From assembly GCA_003154775.1 (NCBI GenBank), contig PMES01000051.1:1-32501 (forward strand): a stretch of 32,501 bases of DNA, written 5' to 3'. This document shows positions 1 to 8,061 of this stretch, in pieces. The notes below the pieces were generated by a model. That model saw nothing but the letters and a program-made list of their open reading frames with translations, had not been told where the DNA came from and did not search any database. This DNA is from Acidobacteriota bacterium (GTDB taxonomy: Bacteria > Acidobacteriota > Terriglobia > Acidiferrales > UBA7541). The position numbers and the translations under genes were made by a program. How positions within the stretch are numbered: the stretch's first letter is position 1; each line of letters begins with the position of its first letter.

Positions 1-173
1 CCGAGGAAAGCAGGGGCAAGGACTACTGGTTTCGTGCCCACCAGAATGGCATCACGTTTGGCCTCTCCGAGAAGGAGTGGAAGTCGGTCCAAGCGCTGTT
101 TCGCCGCGCGTGGGAGCTGTCGGAAATCCGCATGGCCTGGGACGCGCTGACACTGGAGTACGGTGAGCTGTGA
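1..173 (+). CDS. 3' end of an unrecognised protein
   Basis: An open frame enters from the left edge and ends at TGA 171-173, giving the last 57 residues of a protein (EESRGKDYWFRAHQNGITFG... to ...LTLEYGEL). It is rich in Trp, Arg and Glu, with a helical-looking C-terminal stretch around LFRRAWELSEIRMAWDAL. No catalytic motif or membrane segment is visible and I do not recognise the family. It is read in the same direction as the mobilisation genes that start 310 bases later, so it probably belongs to the same mobile element. Codon use is GC-rich and regular, which supports real coding. The start lies outside the window. Confidence 0.55.
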   Translation, partial: EESRGKDYWFRAHQNGITFGLSEKEWKSVQALFRRAWELSEIRMAWDALTLEYGEL

Positions 174-312
174 CGCTCTTCCGCCTCCCTATCGCAGCCG
201 CATGCGGCCCCGCCGAGGACCGCGTCGTCGGCTTTTGGCCGACCAAGAGAAGAGCGGTGCCTTCGGCACCGGGAGTTGGACGGACACGTCACCCCGTTTC
301 GGGTGCTGCACA

Positions 313-420
313 GCAACCGAGGTTGCTATACGGGAACTTGCTGCAAACGCGGCAGCTAGCGACTTTCCACGTACTGTGGCTCTTCTTCGCCCACCTGTGG
401 TTCCCGTATGGGAACTTGTT
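313..420. other. Candidate origin of transfer or operator cluster upstream of mobilisation genes
   Basis: The gap 174-483 holds no convincing gene but has clustered symmetric sequences. GCAACC and GGTTGC form an inverted repeat at 313-326. GTTCCCGTATGGGAAC at 400-415 is an inverted repeat with a 4-base centre. The motif GGGAACTTG occurs twice in direct orientation, at 332-340 and 410-418, each just after a TATAC or GTATG step. Such clusters beside relaxase accessory genes are typical of oriT or of autoregulatory operators bound by ribbon-helix-helix proteins. The nick site cannot be identified from sequence alone. Confidence 0.35.
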
Positions 421-483
421 GATTTTGTTGGGCGTCCGACCGTGCCCATTTTCCTGCCTTTGAATTGAATTCGGGAGTGCCGA

Positions 484-813
484 ATGCCTACACCACGCAG
501 CAAATCCATCAGCACCAAAGTCACCGAAGAGGAGTACGCGCAGTTTGAAACCCTCGCGGGCGATCAAACGATTAGCGAGTGGGTGCGCGATGCGTTGTTG
601 AAGGCAGCGAAGCCCAGTCCAGCCGAGCAAACCATCGTGGCGGAATTGCTGGCCCTGCGAATGATCCTGATGAATATCCTGTTCACCATTGCCAACCGGC
701 AGCCGCTGACAAGCACGGCCATGGACGACATTATTAAACGAGCCGATGCGAGTAAGTTGGCGAAGGCATTGGAACGGTTGACAGGCGCAACAACGGGGCC
801 ACAGAAAGGCTGA
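484..813 (+). CDS. Ribbon-helix-helix mobilisation accessory protein
   Basis: This 109-residue protein begins with a basic strand (KSISTKVTEEEYAQFETLA) followed by the helix ISEWVRDALLKAA, the layout of a ribbon-helix-helix DNA-binding domain over about residues 5-40. The rest is helical, with a hydrophobic stretch near residues 58-75 (LLALRMILMNILFTIA), suggesting a dimerisation helix. Small RHH proteins encoded next to relaxases (the MobC, TraY and TrwA types) bind oriT, help assemble the relaxosome and often repress their own promoter. Its place as first gene before a TraD-like gene and a MobF relaxase supports that role. A GGAG motif lies 7 bases before the ATG. Assignment to a named subfamily is not possible here. 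Confidence 0.7.
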   Translation: MPTPRSKSISTKVTEEEYAQFETLAGDQTISEWVRDALLKAAKPSPAEQTIVAELLALRMILMNILFTIANRQPLTSTAMDDIIKRADASKLAKALERLTGATTGPQKG

Positions 814-838
814 GAGACAACCCAATCGGAGCGAAGCA

Positions 839-1714
839 ATGCGCATGGAATGGAGCCGGACGAAAAGCAGGAGAGGACCGAGCATTCAGCCGGTCTACAC
901 CTATGCCCTGGTGCTCATCTCCCTCATGGCAACTCTTGGAATCCAGGGCTTCCGTTACATGCGGGTCTGGACGCCCCTCGAAAGACATTACTTGCCTGCC
1001 TATCTGGGCTCGCTGATGGCCGGGCTAGTGCGAGACAACAGTGCGTACACCCTGCTGCAAGTTGTTACACGGAAGGGGAGCCGAGTGGCATTGGACAGTG
1101 ATGTGGTACCCACGATGTCGGACAGCGGAGCGAATGCCTTCGCGCTCACCGAGGAAGCCGTGAAGCATGGCGCGCTGCGTCTTGAATTCCATCGCGCGTA
1201 TTACAACAACGCTGAGATGCATGTTTACCTCGGCAAGTTGATTTATCAGAACCAAACCCTCATGGATCTTGTCCGGCCAGCTTTGTGGAGCGGGCTGGTC
1301 ATATTCTTTGCGGGCATACTGCTAGCGACCTATCTGGATCACAGACGTTCCATTGTGCTGCGCTACGGGAGAAGACCGAGAGGCCCTGAGTTGACGACCG
1401 GGGCGCAGTCAAACCACCAGCAAAGCTCCCGTGGCATGGGCTTCGTCAGCAAACTTCACACGATGATGGACCGGGTGTTGTGTCTCAACAAGAAAGTCCA
1501 CGTTCCCCTCGGCAAAGACAATACGCGAGTCTTGATCATGAAAGAGGCATTGCCCAAGGGGCCGTCCAAGTTAGCACCAGTTGCTGCGGGAACAGACGTC
1601 AAGCCACAGCCAAGTGGCATGACGCAGAAACTAACGCCGGTAGAGCCAACGCCGAGCCAGAACCGAGAGCTTGAACACGCTTTGCCACCGACGCCGAGAC
1701 GATTTTTTGAATAG
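839..1714 (+). CDS. TraD-like coupling protein N-terminal region without the ATPase domain
   Basis: This 291-residue membrane protein has two predicted transmembrane segments, at about 20-38 and 146-166, around a loop of roughly 105 residues. After the second come RRSIVLRYGRRPRGPEL and GMGFVSKLHTMMDRVL. The arrangement, including a GPEL motif followed by a G-[IM]-GF motif, matches what I know of the N-terminal part of TraD/VirD4-type coupling proteins, just before their Walker A loop. Here the NTRVLIM stretch that would lead into Walker A continues as KEALPKGPSKLAP, with no GxxGxGK[ST] motif. The last 80 residues are Pro/Thr/Lys-rich and look disordered. The reading frame is intact, so this is either a true ATPase-less derivative or an ancient 3' deletion. 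It ends 6 bases before the relaxase. Family assignment is by pattern and is moderately sure. Confidence 0.55.
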   Translation: MRMEWSRTKSRRGPSIQPVYTYALVLISLMATLGIQGFRYMRVWTPLERHYLPAYLGSLMAGLVRDNSAYTLLQVVTRKGSRVALDSDVVPTMSDSGANAFALTEEAVKHGALRLEFHRAYYNNAEMHVYLGKLIYQNQTLMDLVRPALWSGLVIFFAGILLATYLDHRRSIVLRYGRRPRGPELTTGAQSNHQQSSRGMGFVSKLHTMMDRVLCLNKKVHVPLGKDNTRVLIMKEALPKGPSKLAPVAAGTDVKPQPSGMTQKLTPVEPTPSQNRELEHALPPTPRRFFE

Positions 1715-1720
1715 AGGCAC

Positions 1721-4495
1721 ATGCTTACCATTTCCAAGCCGCTCAGTGCAGGGCAAGCTCGTGCGTACCACCAGGAGGAGTTCAGCAACGCACAGGAGAA
1801 CTACTACAGCGAAGGCGACCCGATACGCGGCGAATGGCACGGGAAACTAGCCGAGAAGTGGGGGTTGCATGGTGGAGTGCAGGAGGAACAGTTTCAGCGG
1901 CTCAGCGACGGCCAACATCCGATTACCGGAGAGCAGTTGGTTCGCTACCAGACGGCGCGGGAATATATGGACAAGCAGGGCAATACGGTCAAGGCGATGG
2001 AGCACCGCGCAGGCTGGGATGCGACATTTTCGGCACCGAAAAGCGTATCGCTCACGGCGCTCGTGGGTGGGGATGAACGGGTCCAGGAAGCCCATCGAGC
2101 TAGTGTTGGAGTCGCTTTGGACGAACTGGAGCGATATGTCCAGGCCCGGCTTGGAGGGAATCTTCCGCCAGAGACAACGGGCAAGTGGGTTGCCGCGAAA
2201 TTCGAGCACGACAGCGCGAGGCCTGTGAAAAGTTATGCAGCGCCTCAGCTTCACACTCACGTCGTCCTCTTTAATCTGACAGAGACTGAGAACGGCGAAA
2301 TACGCCCGCTGCAACCTCAGGAACTCTATCGCACGCAGCGGTACGCCACCGCTGTGTATCGCTCCGAACTCGCACACCGTTTGCAGGAGTTGGGGTACGA
2401 GATTGAACACGGCAAGTGCGGTCAGCCAGAGATCAAGGGTTACAGCCGCGAGTATCTTGAGGCTTCGAGTCCGCGCCGGAAACAGATCGAAGAGCATCTG
2501 GCGAAGGAGAATCAACGAGGGGCGGGAGCGGCACAAATCGCGGCGCACCAAACGCGTGAAGCAAAGATCGAACTCTCACACGAAGAGATGCAACGGCGGC
2601 ACAAGGGCATGGCATTCGAGTTCGGTGATCAACCTGATCGTGTGAAGGAGCGTGCGAGAGATGGGGCTTACGCCGTTGGCCAAGGTTCGGGAGAGAAGAT
2701 CGCGCACTCGGCTGTAACCTTCGCAAAGGAGCGAAACTTCGAACGCGATGCCGTGGCGGATGAACGCGCCCTACTGACGGATGCGCTCCGGCGCTCCATG
2801 GGTGGAGCAACGCTGGCCCAGGTGAAAGCCGACTTTGAAGAGCGCATCAGATCAGGTGAGTTCGTGGAAGCACAGAAGAAAGGCAACTCCCCTGACCGGG
2901 CGTTTACAACCGCGGAGATGATCGGCTATGAGCAGAACACGATCAATATCATGCGAGCGGGACAGGACCAACATCCCCCGTTGGTGGCTTTTGGCACGCG
3001 CAGGGCAATCCGAGAAGCCCACCCGCATCTCAGCGAAACCCAACGCCGGGCTGTCGAGCAAATCCTGGCGAGTCGAGATCAAGTGACGGCGCTGGAAGGC
3101 GTTGCCGGTGCAGGCAAAACCACCTCGCTGGTGGCAATCCGCGAAGCTGCCGAGCGAGAGGAGTACATCGTCGAGGGGTTTGCGCCCACCTCTCGCGCAG
3201 CACAGAAATTGGGAGAAGGCGGAATCAGAACGAGTACGTTGCAGCGGCATCTTAACCAAACCGATGAGCGGGATGACGGACGGAAGCATCTTTATATTCT
3301 GGATGAATCGAGCCTTGCCAGCACCAGACAAATGAACGAATTCCTCCACCGGCTCAAAAAAGATGACCGTGTACTACTGGTCGGCGACACACGCCAACAT
3401 CAGGCCGTTGAAGCGGGCCGGCCGTATCAGCAATTACAAGAAGCAGGAATCCAGACGGCTCGACTGGACGAGATCGTACGGCAGAAAGACCCGGCGCTCA
3501 AAGAGGTTGTAGAGAAGCTCTCACGCGGCCAAGTCACGGAGGCGATGCACAAACTCGATGCCGACGGCCGCGTGCATGAGATCCCCGACGGGGACGACCG
3601 TATCGCCACAATCGCGCACGAATATGCGAAGGAGCCCAAAGGCACGCTCGTCGTGTCCCCCGACAACCAGTCGCGGATGGCAATCAACCAGGCGATCCAC
3701 TACGCCATGCAGGATTCGGGCCAGATGTCGTACCGCGAACACCGGATGAGGGTGTTGGTCGCTCGGCAGGAGATCACCGGTGCGGATCGCCAATGGGCCG
3801 CCCAATACGAACCCGGCAATGTCGTGCGGTACGCCAAGGGCAGTAAGACGCTCGGCATTTCCCCGGGAGAGTGCGCGCGTGTCGAAACCGTTGATGAGAA
3901 ACAGAACCGCGTCACTGTGGAGCGGGAGAATGGCCAGCGTCTGAGCTACGATCCGCGCCGTCTACAAGGCGTGACCCTGTACCGCGAGGCAGAACGGGAA
4001 TTCAGTGAGGGCGACCGCATACAGTTCACCGCCCCGAATCGAGACCAGCGTATCGCCAACCGCGAGTTGGGCACGATGGAGGAGATTGATGACGCCGGCA
4101 ACCTACGAATCCGCCTCGACTCGGGCCGAGCGATCGCGTTCAACATTCGAGAGAATCCCCATCTCGATTATGGTTATGCGGTGACGAGCCACAGCAGTCA
4201 GGGACAAACTGCTGACCGCGTGCTCATCCACGTGGACACCGACCACGGGGGAGAGAAACTCATCAATCGTCGCTTGGCATATGTGGCAGTGTCGCGTGGC
4301 CGTTACGACGCGCAAATCTACACCAACGATAAAGCGGCGCTTGCCGAGGGGCTTGGCCGCGATGTATCACATCGATCTGCATTGGAATCGACGCGCGCAC
4401 CAGAACCACCGGCCTTACAAAGCACCGAGCCTCCCTATTCCATGACTCAGGAGAGACAGCGAACTATCGAACGAGACCTCAGCCCTGGCCGCTAG
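1721..4495 (+). CDS. MobF-family conjugative relaxase-helicase (TrwC/TraI type)
   Basis: This 924-residue protein nicks one strand at oriT, attaches covalently to the 5' end and unwinds the plasmid or ICE DNA during conjugation. The N-terminal relaxase domain (about 1-310) has a YY pair at residues 28-29 for DNA cleavage, the DATFSAPKSVS motif and the metal-binding His set (H163 in FEHDSAR, H178 and H180 in LHTHVV). A RecD-like helicase follows: Walker A EGVAGAGKTT near residue 462, Walker B YILDESSLAS, VGDTRQHQAVEAGRP, and late motifs AVTSHSSQGQTADRVL and AYVAVSRGRYDAQIY. The frame is complete and all motifs are present, so it is probably functional. It lacks the long C-terminal extension of F-plasmid TraI and is close in size to TrwC. 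It lies immediately downstream of the TraD-like gene. Confidence 0.93.
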   Translation: MLTISKPLSAGQARAYHQEEFSNAQENYYSEGDPIRGEWHGKLAEKWGLHGGVQEEQFQRLSDGQHPITGEQLVRYQTAREYMDKQGNTVKAMEHRAGWDATFSAPKSVSLTALVGGDERVQEAHRASVGVALDELERYVQARLGGNLPPETTGKWVAAKFEHDSARPVKSYAAPQLHTHVVLFNLTETENGEIRPLQPQELYRTQRYATAVYRSELAHRLQELGYEIEHGKCGQPEIKGYSREYLEASSPRRKQIEEHLAKENQRGAGAAQIAAHQTREAKIELSHEEMQRRHKGMAFEFGDQPDRVKERARDGAYAVGQGSGEKIAHSAVTFAKERNFERDAVADERALLTDALRRSMGGATLAQVKADFEERIRSGEFVEAQKKGNSPDRAFTTAEMIGYEQNTINIMRAGQDQHPPLVAFGTRRAIREAHPHLSETQRRAVEQILASRDQVTALEGVAGAGKTTSLVAIREAAEREEYIVEGFAPTSRAAQKLGEGGIRTSTLQRHLNQTDERDDGRKHLYILDESSLASTRQMNEFLHRLKKDDRVLLVGDTRQHQAVEAGRPYQQLQEAGIQTARLDEIVRQKDPALKEVVEKLSRGQVTEAMHKLDADGRVHEIPDGDDRIATIAHEYAKEPKGTLVVSPDNQSRMAINQAIHYAMQDSGQMSYREHRMRVLVARQEITGADRQWAAQYEPGNVVRYAKGSKTLGISPGECARVETVDEKQNRVTVERENGQRLSYDPRRLQGVTLYREAEREFSEGDRIQFTAPNRDQRIANRELGTMEEIDDAGNLRIRLDSGRAIAFNIRENPHLDYGYAVTSHSSQGQTADRVLIHVDTDHGGEKLINRRLAYVAVSRGRYDAQIYTNDKAALAEGLGRDVSHRSALESTRAPEPPALQSTEPPYSMTQERQRTIERDLSPGR

Positions 4496-4668
4496 GCACG
4501 CAAGTCCCTCCTGCAGTCTTGTTCCTCAGTCTGTACTGCCCTTTTAGGGGTGACGTATCCCCCTTACTCTCCATGCCGAAGGCATGGCTCTTCTGGCGCT
4601 CCACGGTGACCCGCTCCTGACAGGCACTCGCGCTTGGGTCTGGTCCAGGGACCGATAGCGCTTAACGT

Positions 4669-4830
4669 TCAGGCGACTCGGCCCCTGTGTCGAAAGGAGT
4701 ATTTCAACAGCCGGAAAGACAAGTATCCGAGCAACAAAAGGACGACGTAGAAGCTCGCAATAGAGACAACGTCTTGCCAGCGCAGGGGCGACAGGACGCC
4801 ATATTTTTCTTTGGGCACCCACCGGTCCAA
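4669..4830 (-). CDS. Short membrane peptide or remnant of a membrane protein C-terminus
   Basis: On the - strand an open frame of 53 codons (possible TTG start at 4830, TGA at 4669-4671) reads DRWVPKEKYGVLSPLRW and then a strongly hydrophobic helix, ASFYVVLLLLGYLSFRLL, ending in a basic tail (KYSFRHRGRVA). A charged head, one transmembrane helix and an Arg-rich cytoplasmic end are unlikely by chance. No ATG or good ribosome-binding site is present and an in-frame stop lies just upstream. It may be the tail of a lost membrane protein or a small membrane protein. It lies downstream of the ankyrin gene on the same strand. Confidence 0.3.
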   Translation of the reverse strand: MDRWVPKEKYGVLSPLRWQDVVSIASFYVVLLLLGYLSFRLLKYSFRHRGRVA

Positions 4831-4862
4831 GCCTCAACCTATCGGCCACCCGCCATCTGCGA

Positions 4863-4980
4863 ACTCAAGAGCCCACCCTCAAAAACTGAGTGAAGGACAT
4901 CCAGAATGTCTTTGGTTTTCGACCGGGCAACCCGCCGGAGCACCCAGAGCAGCTCAGGATTTTGCGTCCGGGCCACCCGC
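4863..4980. repeat. Degenerate interspersed repeat, copy A
   Basis: The stretch beginning CAAGAGCCCACCCTCAAAAA and continuing through a CGACCGGGCAACCCGCC segment resembles the stretch starting near 10091 (CAAGAGCTCACCCTCAAAAA, later GCGACCGGGCCACGCGCCC). Both copies lie at the 3' side of an RHS tip/partner cassette and overlap the 3' end of the partner gene. The pattern recalls short CCACCC...GGGGCACCC repeats that I associate with acidobacterial genomes. This copy is degenerate. The call comes from comparison by eye. Confidence 0.45.
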
Positions 4981-5775
4981 CAAGGCGCCGGCATTGCGGC
5001 TCAAAACCCGAGCTGTTTGTTGATGACCAAGAAGCTCGGCCCGAGAGAGGGCGGTATTCCCGGTCCGATCTCTTAGCCCGACTCGAGCACCAGCCTTAAC
5101 GAGTAAAGCGACAACCTGAGGCCAGTCTCCTTTAGTCGCTGCCCAGGCAAGCGCAGTGCGACCTTCCTTATCCTGAATGTCGACGTTTGCGTGGCGTTCT
5201 AGCAAGAACTGGATGACATCGATGGCTCCTACCTTGGCAGCTTCCATCAGGGCCGTCTGCCCATCTGAGTCGCTCGCGTCGATGTCGGCTCCATATTGGA
5301 GAAGAACTTCGGCTACATCTCGGTGATTGCTAGCAGCGGCAGTGTGCAGCGGAGCCTGGCCATCGGCCTCCAGCCTGAGGTTCGGATCAGCTCCACGAGA
5401 AAGCATGACTACCAATACATTTCGCGAGCCGCCTCCCGCCGCGCGGTGCATCGGTGTGTCGCCGCGGGCAGAAAGGACGGACGGGTCTGCCTTGTTATCT
5501 AACAGGACGATCGCGCTCCCTGTGAAGTTCTTTTCTGCAGCTAGGTGGAGCGCAGTGTCACCTAGGGCGTCTTGGGCAATTGGATTCGCCCCCATTCGCA
5601 GTAAGACACCCACCAGCAAGGCGTCGTTCTTGTCCGTAGCCGCATGGATTAGTGGATAACCAGATTCCAAGACCCGGTCTGGATTTGCTCCTTCGGCTAG
5701 AGCAGCGACAAGTTGCTGGACACTGCCGCTACGAATCGCCTCTTCAGCTCTTGCATCTTGCATCATTACGCCCAT
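4954..5775 (-). CDS. Ankyrin-repeat protein, probable partner (immunity) of the adjacent RHS protein
   Basis: This 273-residue protein consists almost entirely of ankyrin repeats, about seven units of roughly 33 residues from residue 38 onward, with hallmark motifs such as GDTALHLAA, GQAPLHTAA, GQTALMEAA and GRTALAWAA followed by LL..GA. There is no signal peptide or membrane segment, so it should be cytoplasmic. Its ATG (5775-5773) directly follows the TAG stop of the RHS gene (5778-5776), with no intervening base, so translation is almost certainly coupled. Ankyrin proteins are known immunity proteins of polymorphic toxins, which makes neutralisation of the RHS C-terminal domain the best guess. 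That function is inferred from position. The C-terminal end reads into the degenerate repeat at 4863-4980, so the last residues may not be ancestral. Confidence 0.8.
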   Translation of the reverse strand: MGVMMQDARAEEAIRSGSVQQLVAALAEGANPDRVLESGYPLIHAATDKNDALLVGVLLRMGANPIAQDALGDTALHLAAEKNFTGSAIVLLDNKADPSVLSARGDTPMHRAAGGGSRNVLVVMLSRGADPNLRLEADGQAPLHTAAASNHRDVAEVLLQYGADIDASDSDGQTALMEAAKVGAIDVIQFLLERHANVDIQDKEGRTALAWAATKGDWPQVVALLVKAGARVGLRDRTGNTALSRAELLGHQQTARVLSRNAGALAGGPDAKS

Positions 5776-7071
5776 CTAAAAAGCCCAACCTAGCTGTCCC
5801 AGCCACCCGCCAACACCAGCACCGCCAAAAACAGCTGGAGCCGAGTAACCTGCACCCAGAAGAGCATCACCAATCAGAATGTCGGTCCAGAACTTCTCCA
5901 TGTACCTTGCGGACTCTTCCTCGAGCTGTAGCTCCAGCATTGTTTTTGGAATCACAGGTTCCGGAATCTTTCTGTAGACAGGCACGTAAACGCATGGAGG
6001 AATTTTGGGTCCATTCTTGCATCCGTTTTGGTATCTAAAGATATCAATCGCAAGCTTGGTCTGCATGCCGACGATCTGACCAAAGTGTGAAAGGGCAACT
6101 GCAACACGTATCTGGCCGCCTGCCCGATAAGTTGCTCCTCCCAACCCGTCCGCAATCGGATCATATTTCGCGATCTTCTTCGCAAGAATACCGGCGCGCC
6201 TCTGAATGTCTCGGAGAAGTCTCATGCATTCTTCGGGAGACATTTCCAATCCGGTCGGATCGGTCCAATCAGTGGGACTGTTCATGGTGTATGCGTACAA
6301 GTTTATCCCTCCCCTGAAGCCGCCAGGATCTTCACGGAGGAATCTTCCCGTTGCCGGGTCGTAGTATCTGGCGCGGTAGTAGTATAGCGACGTTTCCGTG
6401 TCGAATTCGCGTCCCGTGTACCGGAATGAGTTCACCAGAGAGCCGGTCGTGGCAACGATGTTGCCAAAGGAATCGTAAGTGTAGGTCTGAGCTGCTGCCC
6501 CAGCCGTGCTGGTGAGCGAAGTGACCGAGCCCAGCCCATCGGCCTGGTAGTAGCTGGTTGTCCCGCTGCGGAGCATGGCCAGCGGTTCGTCGATGTTCAG
6601 TCCTTCTGAGTAGCGGGCAACAACCCCGCCGCTCGAATTAGTCTCTTCGATGAGATTGTCGCCGTCGTAGGAGTAGATGCTGGTCCCCGCGGTCGAAGAT
6701 TTGAAGATGCGCCGTCCGAACGAATCGTATTTGAAGCTGACCGTGCCGCCGCTGCCAGGTAAGATCACGCTGGTCATGCGATTCTCGTAGTCCCACGTGT
6801 AGGACGTGCTCCCCGTACTATCGGTCTTCACAATGGTGTTGCCGTTGTAATCGAATGCGTAGGAAACGCCTGGGCGCGAGATCAGTTCGTTGGAGGTATT
6901 GTAGCTCCAGGCGGCGCTCCCCAACGCTGTCAGCCGGTTGCCCACGGGATCGTACGTATAGCTCTCCGTTGTCGAGCCGCCTTGCGTCACTTGACCTGCT
7001 CCCCGCAATCCGCAGGAAAGTGTATATGATTCTGCGGAACGAGGAGGAGTGTCATGGCGAAGGGAAAGCAC
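5776..7071 (-). CDS. Truncated RHS-repeat protein tip with a variable C-terminal domain
   Basis: The 431-residue frame contains the last YD/RHS repeats (YDPVGNRL, FDYNGNTIV, YDSFGRRI, YDSFGNIV) and the core-terminating hallmark RYYDPATGRFLREDP followed by DPTGL. The C-terminal domain of about 155 residues has a helical segment (ECMRLLRDIQRRAGILAKKI), two Cys and a Gly-rich hydrophobic tail ending GGWLGQLGWAF. I recognise no toxin family. RHS proteins form a shell around a C-terminal toxin, so this tip is a candidate toxin. RHS homology starts near 6991. The first about 27 codons come from the left end of the inserted IS3 element (GTG at 7071), so the N-terminus is chimeric and most of the shell is missing. 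Another piece of the same gene is at 9882-10040. Whether the tip is expressed is unknown. Confidence 0.75.
   Translation of the reverse strand: MLSLRHDTPPRSAESYTLSCGLRGAGQVTQGGSTTESYTYDPVGNRLTALGSAAWSYNTSNELISRPGVSYAFDYNGNTIVKTDSTGSTSYTWDYENRMTSVILPGSGGTVSFKYDSFGRRIFKSSTAGTSIYSYDGDNLIEETNSSGGVVARYSEGLNIDEPLAMLRSGTTSYYQADGLGSVTSLTSTAGAAAQTYTYDSFGNIVATTGSLVNSFRYTGREFDTETSLYYYRARYYDPATGRFLREDPGGFRGGINLYAYTMNSPTDWTDPTGLEMSPEECMRLLRDIQRRAGILAKKIAKYDPIADGLGGATYRAGGQIRVAVALSHFGQIVGMQTKLAIDIFRYQNGCKNGPKIPPCVYVPVYRKIPEPVIPKTMLELQLEEESARYMEKFWTDILIGDALLGAGYSAPAVFGGAGVGGWLGQLGWAF
6325..6991 (-). repeat. RHS core repeat, copy 1
   Basis: This RHS segment (VTQGGSTTESYT to the FLREDP hallmark) is closely similar, in DNA and protein, to 11305-11972 of the second RHS gene, with identical blocks such as YTWDYENRMTSVILPGSGG. 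The similarity ends sharply at the EDP hallmark, after which the C-terminal domains are unrelated. Such conserved cores followed by variable tips are the substrate for tip exchange by homologous recombination. Confidence 0.75.
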
Positions 7072-7329
7072 AGCGAAGCGGAGATCATCGGGGCGTTGAA
7101 GCAGTTGGAAGCGGGGCGGACGGCCGAGGATGTAGGTCGGGAGATGGGTGTGTCAAAACACACCATTTACGCTTGGAAGGCGAAGTTTGGCGGGCTGGAT
7201 GTGAACGAGGCGCAGCGGTTGCGGCAGCTCGAAGATGAGAATCACCGCTTGAAGAAGCTGGTGGCGGATCTGAGCCTCGACAAGGACATGCTGAAAGCGG
7301 TGATCTCAAAAAACGGCTGGGGCTCGTGA
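7054..7329 (+). CDS. IS3-family transposase OrfA
   Basis: This 91-residue protein has an N-terminal helix-turn-helix (AEDVGREMGVSKHTIYAWKAKF, about residues 23-44) that binds the inverted repeats, then a leucine-zipper-like coiled coil (LRQLEDENHRLKKLVADLSL). It ends LKAVISKNGWGS. A GAGGAGGAG ribosome-binding site lies just before the ATG. The TGA stop overlaps the GTG that can start orfB. Fusion to OrfB by -1 frameshifting is expected from the A-AAA-AAC heptamer at 7308-7314. Confidence 0.9.
   Translation: MAKGKHSEAEIIGALKQLEAGRTAEDVGREMGVSKHTIYAWKAKFGGLDVNEAQRLRQLEDENHRLKKLVADLSLDKDMLKAVISKNGWGS
7308..7314 (+). promoter_or_regulatory. Programmed -1 frameshift heptamer of the IS3 transposase
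   Basis: In the orfA frame the bases read TCA AAA AAC, forming the canonical slippery heptamer A-AAA-AAC. A -1 slip moves ribosomes into the orfB frame, which is open from here through GTG 7326, producing the OrfAB fusion transposase. The position, six codons before the orfA stop, is typical of IS3 elements. Confidence 0.7.
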
Positions 7330-8061
7330 AGCTGCGGGAAGAAGTGCGCTGGCTGGGGGAGCACTACCAGGCGAGCCAGCAGCGGGTTTGCGAGCTGATG
7401 CAGATCGCGGTGTCGAGTTATCGCTACCGCAGCACGCGGAGCGACGCCGCGCTGCGCGAGCGGCTGGTGGAGTTGGCGCGGAAGAAGCCGCGGTGGGGCT
7501 ACCGGCGGTTGCACATTTTGCTGACCGGCAGCGGGATGTGCGTGAATCACAAGCGCGTGTTTCGCGTGTACCGGGAAGCGGGGCTGGCGGTGCGCCGAAA
7601 AGCGCGCAAGCGGCTGGTGCGCGAGGGTTCGCCACAGCCGACGCTGACAGCGGCGAACCAGGAATGGGCGTTAGATTTCGCACACGATGCGCTGGCTAAC
7701 GGGCGCGCCATCCGGGTGTTGACGGTGGAAGATGAATACACGCGGGAATCGCTGGCGCTGCCGGTGGACACGAGTTTCGCGAGCCGGCGCGTCACGCGGG
7801 AGTTGGAGAGGATCTTGGCAGAACGGGAGAAGCCGCTGGCGATCCGCTGCGACAACGTACTAACTAGCGAGTGCTAGGAAGAGGTCCGGGCAAAGATCTC
7901 CTGTGCGCCTGATTTCAGGCGCGATTGCAGTCTAAATCCAAGTGGCTTCCACAGACAACAGAAATGGCACTCCACCATAGCGACACAAGGTCCGCTGAAT
8001 TTCTGCGGCCTTCTCTGTACTTAAAACGAAGTCCTTTCCAAGTGGAAGACCCGCACATTAT

